Origin: Porphyromonas canoris
Lineage (GTDB): Bacteria; Bacteroidota; Bacteroidia; Bacteroidales; Porphyromonadaceae
Direction of reading: 5' to 3'
Length of the DNA stretch: 64,000 bases
Assembly: GCF_000769115.1 (NCBI RefSeq)
Contig: NZ_JQZV01000013.1
Location: forward strand, 560,832-624,831
Under the pieces are notes generated by a model that was not told where the DNA came from, searched no databases, and saw only the letters and a program-made list of their open reading frames with translations. Position 1 is the stretch's first letter. Every line of letters begins with the position of its first letter. Shown one piece after another: positions 9,267-17,014 of this stretch. Position numbers and translations under genes: made by a program.

Positions 9267-9742
9267 TTCATAACAGATGGAGGATGCCGATAGCCTTTTG
9301 GCTTTTATTGCTCAATCTGATTTTGGTTGGGTGTTCCTCTAATACCGTCTATGATGAAAAGCTCTCTTCCAACAACAGGTCTTACAATGTCCGTATAGAG
9401 ATATGGATGCACGGAGAGGGTTTCATGTTTTACGGAGATATGTCCGACCTGACCGCTTTAGATGAAAACGGCTTATTCGTTCGCAGAACATACGACGGGC
9501 TTGCCCTGCCTGTTGATAAGACTGTGAGGTTAAATATTACTCAACCCATCATTATTAACGGATATGTCTACCAGAAAGACGCAGAAGTGTTGTTCGGACA
9601 GGCAAAAATCTCACTGATAGATATTGAAACCAAGGAGGTTATCAAGGAGGAGGTAAAAGTCATAAACAAGTATCTGGGATCAAGCAATGCGAAAGAGCGA
9701 CAGCAGGAAATCTCCCGGATTTCCCTGGTTCTTTCTCCTTGA
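9251..9742 (+). CDS. Putative lipoprotein of unknown function
   Basis: A 163-residue product with a hydrophobic leader (WLLLLNLILVG) and a lipobox LVGC, so the mature protein should be lipid-anchored from the cysteine near residue 28. The rest is beta-strand rich with no motif recognised. The start overlaps the fucosidase 3' end by 16 nt; an alternative ATG at 9284 would give a shorter, more standard lipoprotein leader. The overlap suggests cotranslation with the fucosidase. Confidence 0.7.
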   Translation: MSREIIHNRWRMPIAFWLLLLNLILVGCSSNTVYDEKLSSNNRSYNVRIEIWMHGEGFMFYGDMSDLTALDENGLFVRRTYDGLALPVDKTVRLNITQPIIINGYVYQKDAEVLFGQAKISLIDIETKEVIKEEVKVINKYLGSSNAKERQQEISRISLVLSP

Positions 9743-9795
9743 AAGCGGGAAAAAAATAGAGCTTATGAAGATTAGTACAGTTCGCTAAGAATATT

Positions 9796-9803
9796 TACTT
9801 TTG
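9796..9803 (+). promoter_or_regulatory. -7 promoter element (TACTTTTG) for fba
   Basis: Matches TAnnTTTG, 52 nt upstream of the aldolase ATG. No clear -33 TTG at the usual 19-20 bp spacing. Confidence 0.5.
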
Positions 9804-9830
9804 TACTCGAATAGTAATGCTATTCGAGTA
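9804..9830. promoter_or_regulatory. Perfect 11-bp inverted repeat at the fba transcription start
   Basis: TACTCGAATAG (9804-9814) and CTATTCGAGTA (9820-9830) are exact inverted copies around a TAATG loop. The repeat begins one base after the -7 element, so it spans the likely start point and the 5' leader. It could be an operator or an mRNA 5' stem-loop. There is no T run, so it is unlikely to be a terminator. Confidence 0.7.
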
Positions 9831-9854
9831 TGTATCCATAAACATTAAAATATC

Positions 9855-10850
9855 ATGGTAAATTACAAAGATCTTGGCTTGGTAAATACAAGAGAAATGT
9901 TTGCTAAAGCCGTTGATGGAGGGTATGCTATACCTGCTTTCAACTTCAATAATCTGGAGCAGCTTCAGGCTATTGTTCAAGCAGCATCAGAGACAAACTC
10001 TCCGGTAATCTTGCAAGTATCCAGCGGTGCTCGCAAATATGCCAACCAAACACTACTACGTTATCTTGCTCAAGGTGCGGTAGAATATGCAAAAGAGCTT
10101 GGTTGTAAGAATCCTCAGATTGCTCTTCACCTTGATCACGGAGACACTTTTGAATTGTGCAAAAGCTGTATCGAGATGGGCTTTTCTTCTGTCATGATCG
10201 ATGGTTCTCACCTTCCTTACGAAGAAAATGTGGCTCTGACCAAGAAGGTTGTAGAGTATGCTCATCAGTTCGACGTAACCGTTGAGGGCGAGCTTGGTGT
10301 TCTTGCCGGAGTGGAAGATGATGTCGTTGCAGAGCATCACACTTATACTCGTCCCGAAGAGGTTGTAGATTTCGTAACAAAGACAGGCGTGGACTCTCTT
10401 GCCATCTCTATCGGAACATCTCACGGAGCCAACAAGTTTACTCCGGAGCAGTGTACACGCAATGAAGATGGTCTTTTGGTCCCTCCTCCTCTCCGTTTTG
10501 ATATTCTTGAAGAGATTGAAAAGCGCATACCGGGATTCCCTATCGTGCTACACGGATCATCTTCCGTTCCACAAGATAAGGTTGCCACTATCAACAAGTA
10601 TGGCGGTCAGCTGAAGGATGCCATCGGTATTCCTGAAGATCAGTTGCGTCATGCTGCAGGTTCTGCCGTATGTAAGATCAACATCGACTCCGATGGTCGT
10701 CTTGCAATGACAGCAGCAGTGAGAGAAGTATTCGCGAAATCTCCGGCTGAGTTTGACCCAAGAAAATATCTCGGACCTGCTCGTGACAGTTTGAAAGAGC
10801 TTTACAAGCACAAGATCGAAAACGTTCTCGGATCCAACAACAAGATCTGA
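9855..10850 (+). CDS. fba: Fructose-bisphosphate aldolase, class II
   Basis: Zinc-dependent cleavage of fructose-1,6-bisphosphate to glyceraldehyde-3-phosphate and dihydroxyacetone phosphate in glycolysis and gluconeogenesis. The 331-residue protein shows AIPAFNFNNLEQLQA, the catalytic/metal region ALHLDHGDTFE, VEGELGVLAGVEDD, the phosphate-binding SIGTSHGANKF, and VLHGSSSVP. It is a single-gene unit with its own promoter, a 5' hairpin and a strong terminator. The low density of rare-looking codons suggests high expression. Confidence 0.97.
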   Translation: MVNYKDLGLVNTREMFAKAVDGGYAIPAFNFNNLEQLQAIVQAASETNSPVILQVSSGARKYANQTLLRYLAQGAVEYAKELGCKNPQIALHLDHGDTFELCKSCIEMGFSSVMIDGSHLPYEENVALTKKVVEYAHQFDVTVEGELGVLAGVEDDVVAEHHTYTRPEEVVDFVTKTGVDSLAISIGTSHGANKFTPEQCTRNEDGLLVPPPLRFDILEEIEKRIPGFPIVLHGSSSVPQDKVATINKYGGQLKDAIGIPEDQLRHAAGSAVCKINIDSDGRLAMTAAVREVFAKSPAEFDPRKYLGPARDSLKELYKHKIENVLGSNNKI

Positions 10851-10877
10851 TAGAGTAGAGCGATCTCTATAAACAGA

Positions 10878-10916
10878 GGGTAAAATGGTTTTAACAGACC
10901 GTTTTACCCTTTTTTC
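10878..10916 (+). terminator. Intrinsic terminator of fba
   Basis: GGGTAAAATGGT pairs with ACCGTTTTACCC (minor mismatch/bulge) and is followed by a run of six T residues. Confidence 0.85.
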
Positions 10917-10954
10917 TTACCCCGTTTGGACTTTTTTTGGTATGTTTGTAGGCT

Positions 10955-10985
10955 GAGATTTTCGGGTAATAACCGTGAAAATCTC
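10955..10985. promoter_or_regulatory. Inverted repeat upstream of the C69 dipeptidase gene
   Basis: GAGATTTTCGGGT and ACCGTGAAAATCTC form a near-perfect hairpin of about 12 pairs around AATA. It lies after the fba terminator and about 50 nt before the dipeptidase ATG, with no T run. It is a candidate operator or mRNA leader structure. Confidence 0.5.
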
Positions 10986-11033
10986 GGTTTGAATACCTTT
11001 ATTTGGCATTTTAGTAACCATATACAGATACTT

Positions 11034-12707
11034 ATGAACTTTAGATCAAAACTACTGACCCTTGTTGCGGTCTTGGCTTGTACATCCGGGTCATACATTG
11101 CGGAAGCGTGTACCGGACTTATTGTAGGGCGAAAAGCATCGGCGGATGGCTCTGTCATCATCTCCTATTCGGCAGACAGCCATGTGCTTTACGGTGAACT
11201 TTACCACTGGGATGCTCGTAAATGGGCGCCCAATTCACGTTTAAACATTGTGGAATGGGATACCGGAAAACCATCGGGACACAGTATCCCGCAAGTGGCT
11301 CAGACTTATAACGTTGTGGGTAATATGAATGAAAAGCAGGTTGCCATCACGGAAAGTACTTTTGGTGGCCGCGAAGAGCTTGTGAATCCGGAGGGAATCA
11401 TGGACTACGGCAGCCTTATCTACGTAACGCTTCAACGTGCCGCATCTGCTCGCGAAGCCATAGACATTATGGGTAAGCTTGTGGAAGAGTACGGCTATTG
11501 CAGTAGTGGAGAGAGCTACTCTATCGCAGACAAGAACGAAGTGTGGGTGATGGAGATGATCGGTAAAGGTCCCGGACGCAAAGGCGCAGTATGGGTTGCC
11601 ATTCGCATTCCGGACGATTGTATCTCCGGACATGCCAATCAAGCACGTATCCAAAACATTCCTTTCGCAGACAAAGAAAACTGTGTGTACTCGAAGGATG
11701 TAGTCTCTTTCGCTCGTGAAAAAGGCTATTTCAAGGGAAAAGATAGCGAGTTCAGCTTCCAAAAGGCATATGCACCTTACGACTTTGGTGCTCTTCGTGG
11801 TTGTGAAGCACGTGTTTGGAGCTTTTTTAACCGCTTTGTGGACGGAATGGATAAGTATCTTCCTTTCGTGATGGGACAGGAGATGGATGCCACTCCAATG
11901 CCTCTATACATGAAGCCTAACCGCAAAGTGTCCGTACAAGACGTGCAAAACATGATGCGCGACCACTATGAAGACACTCCTATGGATATGACCAAGGATG
12001 TGGGTGCAGGCCCTTATGCTTGTCCTTATCGCTGGAGACCTATGCACTTTGAAGTGGATGGCAAGCAGTATCTTAACGAAAGAGCCATCGCCACACAGCA
12101 GACAGGCTTTGTGCTTGTAGCACAACTTCGCAACTATCTTCCCGACTATGTAGGTGGTGTGCTTTGGTTCGGCGTGGACGATGCCGATATGTGTGTGTTC
12201 ACCCCACAGTATTGTTCTATCACATCTGTACCGGAATGTTTCAAGGTGGGCAATGGTGATCTTCTCGAATTTTCGTGGACATCTGCTTTCTGGATGCACA
12301 ACTGGGTGGCAAACATGGCTTATCACAAGTACAGTTATATGATAAAGGATATTCGCAAGGTTCAGGGTGAGCTCGAAAACAAATTCTTTGCAATGCAGCC
12401 GATGATCGAGAAATATGCGATGGAGCTTGCCAAGAACGGCTCTGAAAAGGATGCGGTAGAGTTTTTGACCAATTACTCTACAACTGAGGCAAATGGCGCA
12501 ACAGCTCGCTGGAGAAAGCTGGGTGAATATCTTGTAGTGAAGTATATCGACGGTAACGTGAAGAAGGAAAAGGATGGTAAGTTTGAGCGTACGGCGGACA
12601 ACTATCCCGTATCTCCAAGCCAACCGGGATACGATCCTAACTTCTACAAAGCCATTGCAGAGAATGCCGGAGACCGACTCTTGGTAGGACCTGCTAAGAC
12701 CAAATAA
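11034..12707 (+). CDS. Secreted C69-family dipeptidase
   Basis: A 557-residue N-terminal-nucleophile hydrolase acting on dipeptides or other short peptides, probably in the periplasm. The leader (LLTLVAVLACTSGSYIAEA) directly precedes the sequence CTGLIVGRKASADGS, where Cys26 is the expected nucleophile exposed after processing. Downstream family features include SYSIADKNEVWVMEMIG and HANQARI. An in-frame ATG at 10926 would place about 36 unlikely residues before the leader and span the upstream inverted repeat, so 11034 is chosen. It fits an asaccharolytic, peptide-using lifestyle such as that of porphyromonads. Confidence 0.9.
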   Translation: MNFRSKLLTLVAVLACTSGSYIAEACTGLIVGRKASADGSVIISYSADSHVLYGELYHWDARKWAPNSRLNIVEWDTGKPSGHSIPQVAQTYNVVGNMNEKQVAITESTFGGREELVNPEGIMDYGSLIYVTLQRAASAREAIDIMGKLVEEYGYCSSGESYSIADKNEVWVMEMIGKGPGRKGAVWVAIRIPDDCISGHANQARIQNIPFADKENCVYSKDVVSFAREKGYFKGKDSEFSFQKAYAPYDFGALRGCEARVWSFFNRFVDGMDKYLPFVMGQEMDATPMPLYMKPNRKVSVQDVQNMMRDHYEDTPMDMTKDVGAGPYACPYRWRPMHFEVDGKQYLNERAIATQQTGFVLVAQLRNYLPDYVGGVLWFGVDDADMCVFTPQYCSITSVPECFKVGNGDLLEFSWTSAFWMHNWVANMAYHKYSYMIKDIRKVQGELENKFFAMQPMIEKYAMELAKNGSEKDAVEFLTNYSTTEANGATARWRKLGEYLVVKYIDGNVKKEKDGKFERTADNYPVSPSQPGYDPNFYKAIAENAGDRLLVGPAKTK

Positions 12708-12746
12708 AAACTCCGTACTCATTCACGGAGAAAAAGGAGTATTATG

Positions 12747-12782
12747 CGACCGATCTCTTTATGGGGATCGGTCGTTTTTTTA
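12747..12782 (+). terminator. Intrinsic terminator of the C69 dipeptidase gene
   Basis: CGACCGATC pairs with GATCGGTCG around a short loop and is followed by seven T residues. Confidence 0.9.
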
Positions 12783-12799
12783 TGCCCGGCAAAGAGGTC

Positions 12800-13331
12800 G
12801 TTTTTATATATTCCATCCCATGCTCCGAAGCTCTCTCTATTTTGATCGGAGGGGTCATTTTCAGAGCACGAGTGAATTGTTAAATTTGGGCTGTTTTATT
12901 AACACCATTTTCGATACCTGTTCATCAAAAACAGTAAACGAGCATATTTTGTCGGCTTAACGTGTTTAATTTTTCAGTAAACACGTTTACCGATTTCATT
13001 AAACACGTTTACCGGATTCGATTAACGTGTTTAGCTAAAACCATCAAACTGCTAAATATCAGTGGATTACCTGTTTTTGCCCTAAAATGCCCCTAAAAAG
13101 GGAGATTTCTTTATTAGGAAACGTTTACAGAGATGGGTGTTAAAATTTACAGCTATTAACGCGAAAAAGCCCCATCAAACGGACTGAAGAAAAATTTTTC
13201 CCAAATTCGAGCTGATTTTTATTCTGTTGATTATGAGTGGTTTCAAGATTTAAGGAAGAGGAAAACCGATGATGAGACATTTTTCTTACCCTTCCGGAGA
13301 GGGTCGGGAGGAGATCCGTTTTTATATAAAA
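12800..13331 (+). repeat. Dispersed noncoding element, copy B (forward)
   Basis: 532 bp from GTTTTTATATATTCCATCCC (12800) to GTTTTTATATAAAA (13318-13331). Conserved blocks in order: CTCTCTATTTTGATCGGAGG, paired GTTAA/TTAAC motifs, the palindromic core 12959-13033 including GTAAACACGTTTAC (12977-12990), TTTATTAGGAAACGTTTACAG, TTAACGCGAAAA, and the AATTTTTCCCAAATTCGAG block ending at 13211. It then has a copy-specific 106-bp segment (13212-13317) before the right end. It contains no plausible gene and is a useful reference copy for the family. Confidence 0.9.
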
Positions 13332-13456
13332 GTGCACGAAAAGAGTCGGTAAAATTTGTTCTCATTTTCGCTCTTTGGGATCCGAAAAATAGAATGAAAA
13401 TGTGATGAAGACCATAAAAATAGCTTGAAAGTGATGAGTATTCGAGATATAAAGAG

Positions 13457-13464
13457 TATTTTTG
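13457..13464 (+). promoter_or_regulatory. -7 promoter element (TATTTTTG) for pdxJ and probably the exb operon
   Basis: Matches TAnnTTTG, 84 nt before the pdxJ ATG and outside element B. No convincing -33 element. Confidence 0.45.
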
Positions 13465-13547
13465 TATGGATCGCAGGATGCCTTTGCTCTTCCGATGCTA
13501 AAAGGGAAGAGCGTGGCTCCGTATCGGCTTTATAGAAAAGAAATAAG

Positions 13548-14264
13548 ATGACCAGACTAAGTGTAAATATCAATAAGATAGCAACTCTGCGAAATTCGAG
13601 AGGCGGTAATAATCCGGATCTGTTGAAAGTGTGCAAGGATGTGGAAAGATGGGGAGCGGAAGGGATTACCGTTCACCCTCGTCCGGATGAGAGACACATC
13701 AGATACCGCGATGTATATGATCTTAAAAAGATCGTTACGGAGGAGTTCAATATAGAGGGTTATCCCTCACCGGAGTTCGTCCGTCTTGTCTCCGAAGTTC
13801 GTCCGGCGCAGGTAACATTGGTGCCGGATCCGCCGGGAGCACTCACCAGCAATGCCGGATGGCGTGTGGCAGAAAACATGGAGTTCCTAAAAGAGGTGGT
13901 GGCACACTTTAAGTCTTTGGGCATACGCACTTCCATATTTGTGGATACGGACCTGGACAACATTCGGGAAGCCGCCAAGACCGGAACAGACAGGGTAGAG
14001 CTGTACACAGAACCTTACGCCGCCGGCTATGCAAAAGATAGAGACGCTGCGGTGCAACCCTTTGTCGAAGCGGCAAAAGTGGCTCACGAAGTGGGTTTGG
14101 AGCTGAATGCCGGACACGACTTAAGCCTTGAGAATCTCAGGTTTTTTGCTCAAAAGGTGCCTCATTTGGTGGAAGTCTCCATCGGTCATGCTCTTATCTG
14201 CGATGCCTTGTATCTGGGATTGGAGAAGAGTATTGCTTCATACTTGGAGTGTCTTAAAGTTTAA
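13548..14264 (+). CDS. pdxJ: Pyridoxine 5'-phosphate synthase
   Basis: Condenses 1-deoxyxylulose-5-phosphate with 3-amino-2-oxopropyl phosphate in the final ring-forming step of DXP-dependent vitamin B6 synthesis. The 238-residue product starts [19 protein letters not shown] and has [51 protein letters not shown] and [10 protein letters not shown], all characteristic of PdxJ. Its position in front of exbB-exbD-tonB is a recurring Bacteroidales arrangement with no obvious functional link. Confidence 0.97.
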   Translation: MTRLSVNINKIATLRNSRGGNNPDLLKVCKDVERWGAEGITVHPRPDERHIRYRDVYDLKKIVTEEFNIEGYPSPEFVRLVSEVRPAQVTLVPDPPGALTSNAGWRVAENMEFLKEVVAHFKSLGIRTSIFVDTDLDNIREAAKTGTDRVELYTEPYAAGYAKDRDAAVQPFVEAAKVAHEVGLELNAGHDLSLENLRFFAQKVPHLVEVSIGHALICDALYLGLEKSIASYLECLKV

Positions 14265-14332
14265 GCCCTCTCACTATTGCAATCAAAAGAAACAGTAATC
14301 ATAAAACAACTACAAAATAAAAGATAAATCGG

Positions 14333-15055
14333 ATGAACATTTATTCTATTTTAGCACAAGTACAGCCGGGTTCCATGCCGGATCTGTCCGGTACAACCGA
14401 AGGAGCTGCAGCAGCCATGCCGGTGGCTCCGGAGTCTTTGAGTCTTCTCGATCTGGCTATGAAAGGCGGTCCTATCATGATCGTTCTTCTATTGCTCTCT
14501 ATATTGGCTATCTATCTTTTCATAGAGAGATACTTGGTGATACGCAAAGCCGCACGCACCAACCATACATTCATGAACCAGATAAGGGACTATATGAAAG
14601 AGGGTAAGATATCTTCCGCTCTTTCGCTCTGTGAAGCAGAGGGAACACCCGGTGCAAGAATGATTCAGAAAGGAATACAGCGTCTCGGCAGACCGATGCA
14701 GGACCTCTCCGTTGCTGTGGAAAATGTCGGCAACATCGAGATTGCGAAGCTGGAGAAGGGACTTCCACTGCTTGCCACGGTAGCGGCAGGAGCTCCGATG
14801 ATCGGTTTTCTTGGAACGGTTACAGGGATGATTCACGCTTTCTTTGATATGGCTTCTGCCGGAAATAATGTGAATATATCTCTTCTCTCTTCCGGTATCT
14901 ACGAAGCATTGGTAACCACTGTGGGTGGTCTTATTGTCGGTATCATCTGTCTGTTTGCATACAATCACCTCGTGTATAGAATAGACCACGTGGTAACCAA
15001 GAGCGAGACTCAGGCTCTTGAGTTTATGGATATGCTGAACGAACCTATCAAGTAA
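14333..15055 (+). CDS. exbB: ExbB / MotA-TolQ-ExbB family proton channel
   Basis: Inner-membrane channel subunit that, with ExbD, uses the proton gradient to drive TonB-dependent outer-membrane transport. The 240-residue product has a soluble N-terminal stretch, a first membrane segment (IMIVLLLLSILAIYLFI), a cytoplasmic loop with LPLLATVAAGAPMIGFLGTV in the second membrane region, and a third segment (TTVGGLIVGIICLFAYN). It lies 4 nt before exbD and 68 nt after pdxJ. Confidence 0.93.
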   Translation: MNIYSILAQVQPGSMPDLSGTTEGAAAAMPVAPESLSLLDLAMKGGPIMIVLLLLSILAIYLFIERYLVIRKAARTNHTFMNQIRDYMKEGKISSALSLCEAEGTPGARMIQKGIQRLGRPMQDLSVAVENVGNIEIAKLEKGLPLLATVAAGAPMIGFLGTVTGMIHAFFDMASAGNNVNISLLSSGIYEALVTTVGGLIVGIICLFAYNHLVYRIDHVVTKSETQALEFMDMLNEPIK

Positions 15056-15059
15056 TGGC

Positions 15060-15467
15060 ATGAAACTAAAAAGAAAAGCGAAGGTCGTAGAGATATTTAG
15101 CATGGCTTCCATGACGGATGTCATCTTTTTGCTACTGATATTCTTTATGGTTACTTCCACGCTTGTCATGCCCAATGCTCTCAAAGTGCTTTTGCCGCAG
15201 AGCAATCAGCAGACAGCTGTGAAGACTCCTACAAGAATAACCATAGACAAAGAGCTGCGCTACTATGTAACCATGAAGAATGGAGAAGACAGGGAAGTGG
15301 GCTACGACGAACTCAAAGCATACATCGACGGAGAGCTTTCGGAAGATCCGGATTTCTTTGTCGCACTCTATGCAGACGAGAGCATTCCCTACGGAGAAGT
15401 GGTGAAGATCCTCAACATTGCGGTGGAGAAGAAGTTTAAGATGGTAATGGCGACAAGGCCGCTCTGA
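15060..15467 (+). CDS. exbD: ExbD / TolR family protein
   Basis: Partner of ExbB: one N-terminal membrane segment and a periplasmic domain. The 135-residue protein has the conserved segment EIFSMASMTDVIFLLLIFFM, which includes the membrane aspartate essential for proton use in this family, followed by an alpha/beta domain with ADESIPYGEVVKILNIA. It starts 4 nt after exbB and lies 34 nt before tonB. Confidence 0.93.
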   Translation: MKLKRKAKVVEIFSMASMTDVIFLLLIFFMVTSTLVMPNALKVLLPQSNQQTAVKTPTRITIDKELRYYVTMKNGEDREVGYDELKAYIDGELSEDPDFFVALYADESIPYGEVVKILNIAVEKKFKMVMATRPL

Positions 15468-15501
15468 CTTAATGAAAAAAGATAATAGGAGATAGTTATC
15501 T

Positions 15502-16401
15502 ATGAGCAATAGTAAAGAGAAACTCATAGCCATAGTTGTAACCATCGTTGCTCACGCTTTGCTGGTTCTGCTGCTCTTTTTCGTCTATATGACGATGAGT
15601 GCTCAGGACGAACAGAGTAGCGCTCCGGTGGATATAGGGAACATAGAGGTTGCAATGGGTAGCGATATGGAGAGTTGGAGCCAAGCACTTCCAAAGTCTC
15701 GCAGAGCCATGCCCAAGCCTGCCCCCGCTCCGGAAAAAGGAGAGCCGGAAGAGCTGTTGACGCAAGAGCATGAAGAAGCTCCGGCTATGGCTCCGGTACC
15801 TCCAAAGAAGAAGCCGGAAAAGCCTAAGGTGAGTGAACCTAAGCCTAAACCTGCACCAAAGACTCCTACACCCAAGGTGGAAGATACACGAAAGGCAGAG
15901 GAGGCAAGGATAAAAGCAGAGGAGCAAGCTCGTCTGAAAGCCGAACAAGCCCTTAGAGAACAGGAAGAACAGAAGCGTAAAGCGGCTCAGAGTCGCGTAG
16001 CCAACGCTTTTCAGGGAGCCAAAAATTCTGAAGGTTCAAGGGGAACAGGTACATCCGGAAGCGGTATGCAGGGTTCTCCTACGGGTAATGTCTCTTCCGG
16101 CGGTGCAGGTTCGGGGAATGGTGGATACGGCTCATGGAATCTTTCCGGACGCGGACTTATAGGAGGGAAATTGCCTGTACCTCAATATATAGGTCAGACT
16201 GAAGGTCGTATTGTTGTTGCTATCACGGTTAATCCAAAAGGTGACGTTATAGACGCTAAAATCGATCAGGGAACCAACATTGACAATCATGCTATCAAGC
16301 AGAGTGCATTGGAGGCAGCCAAAAAGGCTAAGTTTACAGCAGTGGAAGACATAAAAAATGCGGAGGGAAAGATAACTTATATTTATAAGCTCCGTTCATG
16401 A
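15502..16401 (+). CDS. tonB: TonB-family energy transducer
   Basis: A 299-residue protein with one N-terminal membrane anchor (IVVTIVAHALLVLLLFFVYM). A Pro/Lys/Glu-rich periplasmic linker follows (about residues 70-130), then a charged coiled-coil stretch rich in KAEE repeats (130-170), a Gly/Ser-rich hinge, and a C-terminal TonB/TolA-like domain (from about 215, ending in YIYKLRS). The KA-rich helix and hinge make it look partly TolA-like. The exbB-exbD context supports a TonB role for TonB-dependent nutrient uptake. Confidence 0.87.
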   Translation: MSNSKEKLIAIVVTIVAHALLVLLLFFVYMTMSAQDEQSSAPVDIGNIEVAMGSDMESWSQALPKSRRAMPKPAPAPEKGEPEELLTQEHEEAPAMAPVPPKKKPEKPKVSEPKPKPAPKTPTPKVEDTRKAEEARIKAEEQARLKAEQALREQEEQKRKAAQSRVANAFQGAKNSEGSRGTGTSGSGMQGSPTGNVSSGGAGSGNGGYGSWNLSGRGLIGGKLPVPQYIGQTEGRIVVAITVNPKGDVIDAKIDQGTNIDNHAIKQSALEAAKKAKFTAVEDIKNAEGKITYIYKLRS

Positions 16402-16450
16402 TGGAGATTCATGACGAGGCAGAGTCTAACATCAAACAATAAAGTTGGGT

Positions 16451-17014
16451 ATGAAAAGAGTATTTGTATTTTTAGCAGAAGGCTTTGAGGAGATCGAAGC
16501 TATCTCTACAATAGATATTTTGCGCAGGGCAGAAGTGGATGTTACAACAGTATCTATCACGTCCGATAGAGAAGTAGTGGGCGCGCATGGCGTGCCTGTA
16601 ATGGCAGATAAATGTATTGCAGACGTAAAACATACGGAAACCGATGCCATCGTTTTACCGGGCGGACTTCCCGGTGCTACCAATCTGGAGGCTTCTCAAC
16701 CCTTGAGAGAGATGATAGTGGAAGCAGATAAGAAAGGATTGCTACTTGCTGCCATCTGTGCCGCTCCCGTTGTGTATGGCTCCATGGGGCTATTGAAGGA
16801 GAAAGTGGCTACCGCTTATCCCGGATTTGAAGAGAAGTTGGCATGCAGGCAGTATAGCCAAAAAGAACCCGTTGTAGTGGATGGTCATATCATCACAGGG
16901 CGTGGACCGGGCTATTCATTCCCTTTTGCTCTTGCCATTGTGGAGTATTTATTGGATAAAGAGACCGCAAACATGGTGGCAGGAGGTATGCTTCTTACCG
17001 AATCTTTACGATGA
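16451..17014 (+). CDS. DJ-1/PfpI family protein
   Basis: A 187-residue glutaminase-fold protein of the DJ-1/YajL/ThiJ group. The sequence shows FLAEGFEEIEAIS with the conserved Glu, VLPGGLPGA, and the nucleophile elbow AAICAAP with the reactive cysteine. Members are linked to protection against oxidative or carbonyl damage, but the exact reaction is disputed. The ATG at 16451 is preferred over a TTG at 16445. The stop overlaps the next gene by 4 nt (ATGA), indicating translational coupling. Confidence 0.9.
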   Translation: MKRVFVFLAEGFEEIEAISTIDILRRAEVDVTTVSITSDREVVGAHGVPVMADKCIADVKHTETDAIVLPGGLPGATNLEASQPLREMIVEADKKGLLLAAICAAPVVYGSMGLLKEKVATAYPGFEEKLACRQYSQKEPVVVDGHIITGRGPGYSFPFALAIVEYLLDKETANMVAGGMLLTESLR

